A stretch of DNA of 64,000 bases from NCBI RefSeq assembly GCF_051201665.1, contig NZ_CP179210.1:310001-374000 (forward strand). Direction: 5' to 3'. The DNA is from Psychrobium sp051201665 (lineage in GTDB: Bacteria; Pseudomonadota; Gammaproteobacteria; Enterobacterales; Psychrobiaceae). Shown piece by piece: positions 50,572-58,695 of the stretch (position 1 is the stretch's first letter; every line of letters starts with the position of its first letter). The position numbers were made by a program, and so were the translations under genes. A model generated the notes under the pieces. It saw only the letters and a program-made list of their open reading frames with translations. It was not told the DNA's origin and searched no databases.

Positions 50572-51400
50572 CTATTTAGTGACCATTTTTTGAATTTGGG
50601 CGGCGCGTTCTTCGTCTGTTAAATCTGGTGACGGTGGAATTTGTAACCCTTTTATACAGGCTGGTCGTTGGGATAGCTCATCGAGCCAGCGCTGTAAATT
50701 ATCTAACCCTGATATATCGATGCCACTCCATTCGTAAATTCTTACCCAAGTAAAGGTTGAGATATCAGCTATAGAATATTCATCTCCTGCTAAATATTGG
50801 TTGTTGGTCAACTGATTATTCATTACTTCAAATAAGCGGCGTCCTTCATTTTGATAGCGTTCAATTGCTTCAGGGATTTTCGTTGGAAAATAACGATTAA
50901 ACACATTCGCTTGACCCATCATTGGGCCTACGCCGCTCATTTGAAACATGAGCCATTGCAGCTGTTGTGAGCGCTTTTTAGGATCTGAAGAATAAAATTG
51001 TCCTGTTTTCTCAGCTAAATAAACGAGAATAGCGCCTGTTTCAAAGACAACAAAATCATCATTGTCGTGTTCAACAATAGCAGGGATACGACCATTGGGA
51101 TTGAGATCGACAAATGGTGATTGCTTTTGTTCGTTGCTTGATAATACCAATTGCATTAAATATTTGCCCACTTGTACTTGTTAAAATTAACTAAAATGGC
51201 GTTGCTCTCAATCCTAATAGCCAGCTATTAGTCAATCGAGCGCCTTGTTTTAGCTGATTTTATCTACGCACAACAAGATCACTTACTTAATGCAATTGGT
51301 ATAAATCTAGTGTGACAACGGTGTATTTAAGCGCCATTTCTTCTAGCGCAATCGATATTTTGTGGCCATTAGGCGTTGGTGCTGTATACAGAGTGATCAT
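50572..51400 (-). pseudogene. Glutathione S-transferase gene split by a MITE
   Basis: The ATG at 51400 opens MITLYTAPTPNGHKISIALE and VVTLDL, the thioredoxin-fold start of a GST. At codon 33 a 158-bp MITE (51145-51302) interrupts it, after which SSNEQKQSPFVDLNPNGRIP follows and the rest is intact to TAA 50572. Removing the element and one TTA rejoins D-L-S-S in frame. The MITE also provides an open GTG frame giving a 199-residue N-terminally truncated protein, which would lack the glutathione-binding beta strand. The ATG overlaps the stop of the next GST gene (ATGA), so the two were a coupled pair. Confidence 0.9.
51145..51302. mobile_element. MITE family 2, copy C (158 bp, TTA duplication)
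   Basis: TACCAATTGCATTAAA at the left and TTAATGCAATTGGTA at the right are inverted repeats, flanked by TAA (TTA on the coding strand) at 51142-51144 and 51303-51305. Nearly identical to the inverted copy at 27370-27526, indicating recent movement. Interior forms a long imperfect dyad. Confidence 0.88.
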
Positions 51401-52020
51401 GGTTCAGTACTCGCAATCGAAGGACGGGCTTTCATTGATGTAAACCAATGACTTAAATTCGGTGTGTCTTCATCTAGTTTAAATTTAATGACTCGGGCAA
51501 AATTTAAGAATGAGAATAGCGTAATGTCAGCAATACTAAATCGGTCGCCTGCAACGAATGGCTGAGCGCCAAGCTGTACCTCAAATGTTGATAGCGCATC
51601 GATAAATCGTTGTTTGGACTCTTCGCCCCATTCCTGATTAATGTTTTCACGATCTTGATAGATGCCGCTAATGTTTCTAAAGGCTTGTAGCAATGGGACC
51701 ATAATTTGAAACTCAACCATGCGGTGCCACATTTCAATGTTGGCTTGTTCTAAAGGTGACTCACCAAACAGCGATGGAACAGGTTGGCCGTGAACGCTTT
51801 CAAGATAACGACAAATAGCAATCGATTCACAAATACAGGTACCATCGTCAAGCTCTAGAAATGGGATGAGTCCGTTAGCCGCTTTTTCTTTAAACTCCGC
51901 CGTTAAATTTTCACCGCCACGAATATCGACGTTGATTCGCTCAATCTCTAATTCAATCTCAGCGAGAAAAATGCTCACGCGTCGAGCATTAGGCGCGATA
52001 GGAAACTCATAAATTTTCAT
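51397..52020 (-). CDS. Glutathione S-transferase family protein
   Basis: 207 residues. The start is ATG 52020 (MKIYEFPIAPNARRVSIFLA), with GAGGT 6 bases upstream; a longer reading to 52032 lacks a ribosome site. The N-terminal thioredoxin fold has the cis-proline region GLIPFLELDDGTCICES, and the C-terminal all-helical domain contains FVAGDRFSIADITLFSFL. Detoxification or other glutathione-linked role; substrate unknown. The stop overlaps the start of the split GST gene. Confidence 0.9.
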   Translation of the reverse strand: MKIYEFPIAPNARRVSIFLAEIELEIERINVDIRGGENLTAEFKEKAANGLIPFLELDDGTCICESIAICRYLESVHGQPVPSLFGESPLEQANIEMWHRMVEFQIMVPLLQAFRNISGIYQDRENINQEWGEESKQRFIDALSTFEVQLGAQPFVAGDRFSIADITLFSFLNFARVIKFKLDEDTPNLSHWFTSMKARPSIASTEP

Positions 52021-52130
52021 GTATAACCTCATTGTTTACTTAGATGCCTCAATGGCTTGACTATAAAGTAATCAAAAATAGTAGTTGTGGGAAGAGCATA
52101 ATGATAAATAGTCTGAAAACAGAGGGAATT

Positions 52131-52622
52131 ATGAAAGTATTGTATTTTGGTGGGCAGAAAAGTGGCAAGAGTAATGCAGCGACGGCAAAGATATTATCAC
52201 TAACCAAACGCCAACCGTTTTATGTCGCAACCTATGATAACTCTTTTGATGACAATGCGATGCAAGATCGCGTTGATAAGCATCAAGAAGTTCGACAATC
52301 ACAATTGCACACAATAGAAGCACCAACAGATATCGCCAATCAACTACAAGCAGGTGAAAGTTATATTATTGATTGTTTGTCGATGTGGATCTTCAATAAT
52401 TTAGCATGCTCAGAGCACACTTTATGTGAACAGCTATCAGCTATATTTGCCATCGACTGTGATGTGGTATTTGTACTTAATGATGTAAATCACGGCGTGA
52501 TCCCGATGGATTCGCAATCACGACGCTTTGTTGATTTTAGCGGCATTATCGGTCAGTTTGTCGCATTACACTGTGATGAAGTTTATCGCGTGAGTTTTGG
52601 TATTGAAGAGCGGCTTAAGTAG
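52131..52622 (+). CDS. cobU: Adenosylcobinamide kinase / guanylyltransferase
   Basis: 163 residues; ATG 52131 follows AGAGGG, and upstream ATGs are less likely. It begins KVLYFGGQKSGKSNAA (P-loop GGQKSGKS) and contains the guanylylation/nucleotide block VLNDVNHGVIPMDSQSRRFV. CobU phosphorylates adenosylcobinamide and transfers GMP in B12 nucleotide-loop assembly. No cobST neighbour or cobalamin riboswitch is evident, so it is a single salvage-pathway gene. Confidence 0.85.
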   Translation: MKVLYFGGQKSGKSNAATAKILSLTKRQPFYVATYDNSFDDNAMQDRVDKHQEVRQSQLHTIEAPTDIANQLQAGESYIIDCLSMWIFNNLACSEHTLCEQLSAIFAIDCDVVFVLNDVNHGVIPMDSQSRRFVDFSGIIGQFVALHCDEVYRVSFGIEERLK

Positions 52623-52774
52623 TCAGTTTTATTGTCAAGATCGCTGTTTTGCCAAAAATTATCAATATTCATGAGTATTCATGGAATATTCAACTAGTAG
52701 TCATGGCAAGACTTTCGAAGAATAAGGTAAATCAAGTCAACTAAGTGACTGATAAATATAAAAAGGGAATAATA

Positions 52775-53482
52775 ATGAAATTTGGTTTATATATTCGAAA
52801 TGCGCGAGAAAAAATGGGCTGGACTCAGCCTGAGGCCGCTGAGAAAATTGGTATAGAGCAATCCTATTTATCTAAACTAGAAACTGGAAAAAGCTTTCCA
52901 TCTGAAGAGATTTTTTCGTCGTTAATAGATACTTATCGCATTAACGTTTCAGATATGAGCGAAACCTTGGGCAGTGACGAGTTAGAACGCCTCAAGGAAA
53001 TATCAGCTGTGAGAAAAATCGTGCTAAATAAGCGTAGTGTTCAAGTCAGTGATTTTCGCCGTTGGTTAATAATGGGACTCACTTTTATGATGTTGGGCGG
53101 CGCATGTATTGGTGTCAGTATTGTTGAAATTAATGAGCAACAATATCATTATCGTTCAATGGGCGTATTATTAAAAGGTGAAAGTTTAGATGCTTTTGAT
53201 ATTGTGAAAGAAACTTTAGGATATACAACGACTGAAGGAATCGCTGAGAAAAAATTCTTAGAACGTCAGTTAATGATGACAAATCGAATAGCGCAGATTG
53301 ATATTGTTCTTCCTACCAGTCGAGGTGCTGGATATATTGAAGAAGTTACTGATGGTAAACGTTACTTTAAAACGTTTCTTGACCGCGAAGTACAGCATCA
53401 CAACCGTTGGTTTATAGTTCCCGGTCTTATGTTTTTACTAGGTAGTTTTGGATGTTTTCTAATAGGGTTCAGGTGGAAATAA
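52775..53482 (+). CDS. Membrane-anchored XRE-family regulator
   Basis: 235 residues (ATG 52775 with AAAGGGAAT upstream; a GTG at 52745 is less likely). A Cro/C1 helix-turn-helix (about residues 3-58: YIRNAREKMGWTQPEAAEKI, EQSYLSKLETGKSFPS) is followed by two membrane helices (about 99-119 and 212-231) enclosing a periplasmic domain with a basic/acidic mix (AEKKFLERQLMMTNR). No partner gene lies nearby. It probably senses an extracytoplasmic cue, as ToxR-like one-component systems do. Confidence 0.82.
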   Translation: MKFGLYIRNAREKMGWTQPEAAEKIGIEQSYLSKLETGKSFPSEEIFSSLIDTYRINVSDMSETLGSDELERLKEISAVRKIVLNKRSVQVSDFRRWLIMGLTFMMLGGACIGVSIVEINEQQYHYRSMGVLLKGESLDAFDIVKETLGYTTTEGIAEKKFLERQLMMTNRIAQIDIVLPTSRGAGYIEEVTDGKRYFKTFLDREVQHHNRWFIVPGLMFLLGSFGCFLIGFRWK

Positions 53483-53529
53483 AATGACACATGTAAAAAA
53501 GCAAGGGCAATGATTTTAGTCATGCCCTA

Positions 53530-53771
53530 GGAGCTGTTGATCTCGGCTTTGTCTCCTGAGTCGCTCTAATTCCTGCATTTATGCAGTCATAGGTGAATGA
53601 CTGCATAAATGAAGTACAAAATACTTTTAGGTGAATCCTACGGACAACATTTGTTTGTTATTCCCACGGCGTTATTGCCTATTCGTGTAGCTAGGTACAC
53701 TACATAGGCTCTTTCTTGTAGAGAATTCAAATAAATTACTTAAAAAATGAGCTCAAAAGATCAGCAGACCC
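53530..53771. mobile_element. MITE family 1, copy 2 (242 bp, TA flanks)
   Basis: Left end GGAGCTGTTGATCTCGG is diverged; right end GATCAGCAGACCC is well kept; TA flanks both. Shares the block from ACAAAATACTTTTAGG through CATAGGCTCT with copy 1 at 10821-11180 but lacks about 50 bp. Its own insert holds a perfect 15-bp hairpin (CATTTATGCAGTCAT and its complement, near 53577-53612). It fills the gap between the XRE regulator and the desaturase. Confidence 0.82.
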
Positions 53772-53794
53772 TAATACTATTTTAAATAACCAAA

Positions 53795-54910
53795 TCAAGC
53801 GTGGCTTGTCATCGTCAGCCATGATTGGCGTTGATGAGCTAATGAGCTTTTTAATTCATTAAGTTGTGCTTTAATTTCCGATTTTTCAAAATCTTTTAGC
53901 AGCTGTTTCCTCTTATCATCAAACAAACGCTTCTTTAACGAATAAAAGGCATTAAGCTTAGCCATCAACTCTTCGTATTCATCGTGAATTTTCTGTTTTA
54001 ATTCTTCGGCATCATGGCGTAAATCTAATTTTTGATTTGCACGCTTTAAAACCATTTGCAATTTAGCTTGTTCAATCTTCAGTTGTGGTGTTTTTCGTAA
54101 ACCAGAAGCTAAACCGATGAGTGATAATCCTTTGATCAGCCATTTAGTTGGATCATAGTGATACCATTTGATGCCATTACGGTAATCCATTTCAAAGATA
54201 TGATGATAATTGTGGTAGCCCTCACCATGAGTAAAAACGGCTAACAAAGCATTATCTTTGGCGGTGTTTTTATCCGTATAAGGTTGGCTGCCCCACATAT
54301 GAGCCCATGAATTAATAAAGAACGTGAAATGATGACTAAGGACTAAGCGTGTTACGCCAACAGCAATGAAACTTGCGAGCATTTGACCGCTCATCCAACC
54401 GACTAGTGCTGCAAAACCAAAGTTCGTTAACAACGTAAGGACAAGGTAATGCTTATGTTGCCATACAACAATAGGATCTTTTTGTAGGTCACGACAGTTG
54501 CTGTAATCATGGTAAGTGTCTTTGTGATAATGACGTAGCATCCAACCGATATGTGAATACCAAAAACCCTTTTTAGCGCTATATGGATCTTTGTCATTAT
54601 CATCGACAAACTTATGATGTACTCTGTGATCGCTTGACCAGTGCAGCGCTGAATTTTGCATCGCAAAGGCACCGCCTATGGCGAACAATAATCGAACACT
54701 CCAATGAGCTTGGTAAGTTTTGTGTGACCATAGTCGATGATAACCAGCGGTAATCGACATGCCACAGAAAAATAGACTAATAACAGCGGCAATAATTACA
54801 AAGGCATCAAAGCCATAACTAAGTTCATACCAAGGCACTAAGATGACGGCGGCTAACAATGTGCTACTAAACACGAGAATATTAGTCCAAATTAGTGGTG
54901 GTTTTTTCAT
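53795..54910 (-). CDS. Acyl-lipid/acyl-CoA delta-9 fatty acid desaturase
   Basis: 371 residues with four membrane helices and the three His boxes HRLWSH (about 58-63), HRVHH (about 95-99) and HNYHH (about 232-236). Introduces a double bond aerobically into saturated acyl chains. The C-terminal 80 residues form a charged coiled coil (ELKQKIHDEYEELMAKLNAF). Divergent from fabR across two FabR-like operators, so expression should respond to unsaturated acyl chains, fitting cold-adaptation of membranes. Confidence 0.93.
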   Translation of the reverse strand: MKKPPLIWTNILVFSSTLLAAVILVPWYELSYGFDAFVIIAAVISLFFCGMSITAGYHRLWSHKTYQAHWSVRLLFAIGGAFAMQNSALHWSSDHRVHHKFVDDNDKDPYSAKKGFWYSHIGWMLRHYHKDTYHDYSNCRDLQKDPIVVWQHKHYLVLTLLTNFGFAALVGWMSGQMLASFIAVGVTRLVLSHHFTFFINSWAHMWGSQPYTDKNTAKDNALLAVFTHGEGYHNYHHIFEMDYRNGIKWYHYDPTKWLIKGLSLIGLASGLRKTPQLKIEQAKLQMVLKRANQKLDLRHDAEELKQKIHDEYEELMAKLNAFYSLKKRLFDDKRKQLLKDFEKSEIKAQLNELKSSLAHQRQSWLTMTSHA

Positions 54911-54934
54911 AATAAATCCAAAAGCTGTACATTG

Positions 54935-54952
54935 AGCTTACAAGTGTACGCC
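54935..54952. promoter_or_regulatory. Candidate FabR operator 1
   Basis: AGCTTACAAGTGTACGCC is an imperfect palindrome like the FabR/DesT operator AGCGTACA-N2-TGTACGCT, 25 bp upstream of the desaturase start. Confidence 0.6.
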
Positions 54953-54977
54953 AGTTCGATTTATTATTTCAACTCTC

Positions 54978-54995
54978 AGCGTACATTTGTACCAA
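54978..54995. promoter_or_regulatory. Candidate FabR operator 2
   Basis: AGCGTACATTTGTACCAA, 43 bp centre to centre (four helical turns) from operator 1. Its left half AGCGTACA is exact. Confidence 0.6.
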
Positions 54996-55171
54996 CTTTT
55001 TCTATCGTTATTGCGTTAAGTCATTAATCATATACCTGTTGCCAGTGAAAGTGCATGATTTCAGCAAGAGGGCATATACTCCTGATCTTTTAATATTGGT
55101 GTTGTGCCATGTGCTTGCTTGTTTTACTCTAGCGGTAGTTAGAAAGTATGTAAGTTTGGTGGAAGAAAATT

Positions 55172-55786
55172 ATGGGCGTAAGAGCGCAACAAAAAGAAAA
55201 AACAAGGCGTTCATTAATCGAAGCAGCATTTAATCAGTTGTCTGCTGAACATGGTTTTTCTAATTTAAGCTTACGAGAAGTTGCTCGCGAAGCTGGCATT
55301 GCACCCACTTCATTTTATCGACATTTTAAAGACATGAATGAACTTGGTTTAACCATGGTGGATGAAGGCGGCTTAATGCTACGTCAGCTCATGCGTAAAG
55401 CACGCCAGCGTATCGACAAAGGTGGCAGTGTTATTCGTATATCAACGGATACCTTTATGGAATTTGTTGAATCAAATCCGAATGTTTTTCGATTATTACT
55501 CCAAGAGCGCTCAGGTAATGCCGCTGTGTTTCGTCAGGCAGTAAATCGTGAAATTAGACACTTTGTTGATGAACTGACCGACTATTTATTGCAAACATCG
55601 GATCTCAACAAAACCCTCGCACGTATTCAAAGCGAGGCTATGCTTATTGTTGTATTTAGTGCAGGTGCAGAGGCGCTTGATATGTCAAATAATGCTAAAG
55701 AAGAATTGGCTGAGCGGGTCATTATGAAGTTACATATGATTGCGAGTGGTGCACAATATTTATTGAACAATAAAAAGGAGATGTAA
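55172..55786 (+). CDS. fabR: FabR, TetR-family repressor of unsaturated fatty acid genes
   Basis: 204 residues. The N-terminal TetR helix-turn-helix (SLIEAAFNQLSAEHGFSNLS, EVAREAGIAPTSFYRHFKDM) and the following acyl-ligand domain (ELGLTMVDEGGLMLRQLMRK) match E. coli FabR (about 210 residues). Represses unsaturated fatty acid synthesis when acyl-thioester signals allow. Located divergent from a desaturase and directly upstream of yijD (SD overlap), as in E. coli. Confidence 0.95.
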   Translation: MGVRAQQKEKTRRSLIEAAFNQLSAEHGFSNLSLREVAREAGIAPTSFYRHFKDMNELGLTMVDEGGLMLRQLMRKARQRIDKGGSVIRISTDTFMEFVESNPNVFRLLLQERSGNAAVFRQAVNREIRHFVDELTDYLLQTSDLNKTLARIQSEAMLIVVFSAGAEALDMSNNAKEELAERVIMKLHMIASGAQYLLNNKKEM

Positions 55787-55789
55787 TTT

Positions 55790-56140
55790 ATGTTATCAGT
55801 TTCAAAGCAAGACGCTAAAATTCTTATACTTGCCTTAGTGGCTGGCTTAAGCGCAAATGCGCTATTAAGTGGTTTAACGATGGTGGAGGTTGAGCTGTCT
55901 ATTTTCCCATTGCTAAGTTGTGTTTTAGCTTTTTACTGTATGTTGCAAGAATATAAGAGTCGCGCTATTGAAGGTGATGTACCGTTATTAACAGGGGCAA
56001 GTTTCATTGTTGGTGCGTTAAATTATTCGGTATGTATTCGTGTCATCAAGCCAGAGATTGGCAGTAATTTCTTTCCGTTGATTGTTTGTATGGTACTGAT
56101 TTTTTGGATGTGTAATAAGCTGGGATTATTTAAACGATAA
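55790..56140 (+). CDS. yijD: YijD-like inner membrane protein (DUF1422)
   Basis: 116 residues with about four membrane helices and the family block GSNFFPLIVCMVLIFWM near the C-terminus. It resembles E. coli YijD, including ALVAGLS and the IGSNFFP motif. Role unknown; its place right after fabR (AAAGGAG overlaps fabR's end) is conserved in gammaproteobacteria. Confidence 0.88.
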   Translation: MLSVSKQDAKILILALVAGLSANALLSGLTMVEVELSIFPLLSCVLAFYCMLQEYKSRAIEGDVPLLTGASFIVGALNYSVCIRVIKPEIGSNFFPLIVCMVLIFWMCNKLGLFKR

Positions 56141-56160
56141 CCCCAGCCTTATCGGCTCAA

Positions 56161-57258
56161 TTATTTGCGAGTTAAATAAACACCCGCTTCCATATGATGG
56201 GTATACGGAAATTGATCAAAAAGCGCTAACTTTGAGACGTTGTGTGTTTGACATAGTGTCTTTAAGTTATCGGCTAATGTTTCTGGATTACATGAGATAT
56301 AAATGATGTTTTCGTATTCTTGAATCATCTTTAAGGTTTCATCATCTAAACCTGCTCGCGGAGGATCGACTAAGATGGTATTACAATTAAAGCTTTGTAA
56401 ATCTATCCCTTTTAATCGTCTGAACTCTCTTTCACCACGCATTGCCGAGGTAAATTCTTCAGCAGCCATTCGCAATATCGTAACATTGTCTATGTGATTT
56501 TCACTGATATTGTATTGAGCCGAATCAACTGACGGCTTGGCTATTTCTGTTGCCAAAACACGATCAAAATTCTGCGCTAGTGCTAATGAAAAGTTGCCAT
56601 TTCCGCAATACAATTCTAATAGATCACCGGTAGCGTCTTTCGTAATATCAATCGCCCACTCGAGCATCTTTTGATTAATGCCACCGTTAGGCTGGGTAAA
56701 ACTGTTTTCTACTTGCTTGTAAATCAGTTGTTGATTGTTGATTTCAAGCTTTTCGATGACGTAATCATGATCTAAGCAGATCTTTTGCTTACGCGCACGG
56801 CCGATAAGCTGTAGGTCAAACTTATCACCTAACCGAGCTTTTAGACTGCGTGCTGCTTCTTCCCATGCTTCATCAAGTTGACGATGGTAAAGCAACGACA
56901 CAATAATCTGGCCACTTAATGTAGATAAATAATCAATCTGAAAGAGCTTGTGGCGTAATACCGGTTTATCTTTTAGCTCTTCCATAAGCGCTAGCATCAT
57001 GTCATTAATAAGACGAGAAGCTGATGGAAACTGATCAACTCTTACTTTCTCTTTTGTTTGAGAGTTAAAAACGATGTGATAAAGATCGTCACCGTCGTGC
57101 CAAACTCTAAATTCAGCACGCAAACGATAGTGCTCAGGTTCAGATGAAAAACACTCAACTGCGGGTGGCGTAAATGGCTGCATTAAGTTTTGCAAAACCG
57201 ATGTCTTGTCGTCGAGCTGCTTCTCGTAATTAGCAACGTCTACCAAGCCTGGTAACAT
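56161..57258 (-). CDS. trmA: tRNA (uracil-5-)-methyltransferase
   Basis: 365 residues starting at ATG 57258 (MLPGLVDVANYEKQL; AGGA 8 bases upstream), close to E. coli TrmA (366). S-adenosylmethionine site LLELYCGNGNFSLALAQNFD; catalytic Cys in ISCNPETL; also VDPPRAGLD. It makes ribothymidine at position 54 of tRNA T-loops. Convergent with yijD, as in E. coli. Confidence 0.97.
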   Translation of the reverse strand: MLPGLVDVANYEKQLDDKTSVLQNLMQPFTPPAVECFSSEPEHYRLRAEFRVWHDGDDLYHIVFNSQTKEKVRVDQFPSASRLINDMMLALMEELKDKPVLRHKLFQIDYLSTLSGQIIVSLLYHRQLDEAWEEAARSLKARLGDKFDLQLIGRARKQKICLDHDYVIEKLEINNQQLIYKQVENSFTQPNGGINQKMLEWAIDITKDATGDLLELYCGNGNFSLALAQNFDRVLATEIAKPSVDSAQYNISENHIDNVTILRMAAEEFTSAMRGEREFRRLKGIDLQSFNCNTILVDPPRAGLDDETLKMIQEYENIIYISCNPETLADNLKTLCQTHNVSKLALFDQFPYTHHMEAGVYLTRK

Positions 57259-57424
57259 GATCAATTTCCTAGCGAACAATAGTGGCGCAGAAGTTTAGGG
57301 TATTTTATTGCTTTGTCCAGCACCTTAGTATGTTTTATAGTCAAAATTAGTTAAGTTTTTTCTCAATATGCCGATATGATCAGAGATACAATTAACTGCT
57401 ACTTTCGACTCAATTGGAGACATC

Positions 57425-58624
57425 ATGAAAATCAACTCGTTAGCACCAGCTGAGCATCAAAAGCTCAAAAATGATAAAGCTGCAGTTGCAGCAGATAAAT
57501 CCGATAGTAGTAAAGAGAGTAAAGGTGTTCATGAGAAGAGAGATTTTCTAAGTTCGGATAACAATCGCCTCCTGATTGGTGCCAAATCGTTGATGTCTGC
57601 GCTTAATAAAGAACTTAAACTCGGTGGAAAGCTAGAGTTTCATTCCTCAATCAGTGAAAGTGTATCAATTAAGCTCGAAGGCGGCTCAATCCTAGATAAA
57701 ATTGATGTTGAACCCATTAGTTTTGATTTTGAAGAAGTTGCTAAAAACGTCATGGATTTTGTTGGCAAGGCAATCTCTGGTGCAAGAGATGCTGGAGCCA
57801 GTGACGATAAACTTGCTGAAATGTTCGCTCAAGCCCGTGAAGGTGTTGATATGGGGTTTGAACAAGCGCGTCAAGAGCTGGGCGACATGGATATGTTAAC
57901 TGATGACGTCAAGGAAGGTATGGACCGAAGCTATGGTTTGATTCAAGAGGGTATTGATGGACTAGAGGCTGATATTTTTAATAAGCCAATTGAAAGCGCT
58001 GTGCCACATGTCATCGCTCGTGAATTAGGATTACAAGAATCTGAACAGGGCAGTATTTCAATCAAGACACGTGATGGCGATGATATTAATATCAGCTTCG
58101 GTAGTACAACGACATTAGCACAATCTCAATCTAGCAACGAAAATGGATATACATCGGAAACCGCTTATAGTCGCAGTCAGTCATTCAGTATCGAAGTTAA
58201 TGGCGATTTAGATGACGATGAATTAAAAGCTATTAATAGTTTAGTAGAAGATATTAGTGGATTAGCAGACGAGTTTTTTAATGGCGACGTACAAAAAGCA
58301 TTTGAACAGGCAATTGAACTTGGGTTTGATGCTAGCCAAATAACCCAATTCTCTCTCGACTTTAAAGAAGTTAAACAAGTTGCTGTGCGAGAACACTATG
58401 CACCTGGCCAAACTGCTTCGCCTATCGCAACGCTAGCTCCTTATGTGAAAGATCTCAATGACGTAATGGAGAGCGGCGAATCATTATTTGCTAAAGACAA
58501 TCTAAAGCAGTTAATGCAAGATATTGCACAGCAACAAGTCGATGCCTTGGATGACATGCGTAACAAGTCGGCGATTGACTTCACCAATTTCAATCAAAAA
58601 TTAATAGACGCTCAAGAGCAATAG
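57425..58624 (+). CDS. DUF5610-like hypothetical protein
   Basis: 399 residues, cytoplasmic by composition: no signal peptide or membrane helix. A Ser/Lys-rich start is followed by an acidic helical segment (EVAKNVMDFVGKAISGARDA, AREGVDMGFEQARQELGDM, about 100-185), which looks like DUF5610. Then a Ser-rich stretch with SFSIEVNGDLDDDE, and helical segments to the end. Function unknown. GGAGA precedes the ATG. It sits between trmA and murI, a place occupied by btuB in E. coli. Confidence 0.7.
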   Translation: MKINSLAPAEHQKLKNDKAAVAADKSDSSKESKGVHEKRDFLSSDNNRLLIGAKSLMSALNKELKLGGKLEFHSSISESVSIKLEGGSILDKIDVEPISFDFEEVAKNVMDFVGKAISGARDAGASDDKLAEMFAQAREGVDMGFEQARQELGDMDMLTDDVKEGMDRSYGLIQEGIDGLEADIFNKPIESAVPHVIARELGLQESEQGSISIKTRDGDDINISFGSTTTLAQSQSSNENGYTSETAYSRSQSFSIEVNGDLDDDELKAINSLVEDISGLADEFFNGDVQKAFEQAIELGFDASQITQFSLDFKEVKQVAVREHYAPGQTASPIATLAPYVKDLNDVMESGESLFAKDNLKQLMQDIAQQQVDALDDMRNKSAIDFTNFNQKLIDAQEQ

Positions 58625-58695
58625 GTATATTTGATTATTTGTCATGACTGAGTGAGAATAAGCACGTTTTCAATCGTCATGACATATATAACTCA

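Noticed and set aside
52044..52130. Longer start and cobalamin riboswitch for cobU
   Set aside because: AGAGGG sits right before ATG 52131, and no B12-box-like sequence or space for a riboswitch is visible.
55039..55233. 64-codon frame over the fabR promoter
   Set aside because: Overlaps fabR's start and operators, with no ribosome site or recognisable product.
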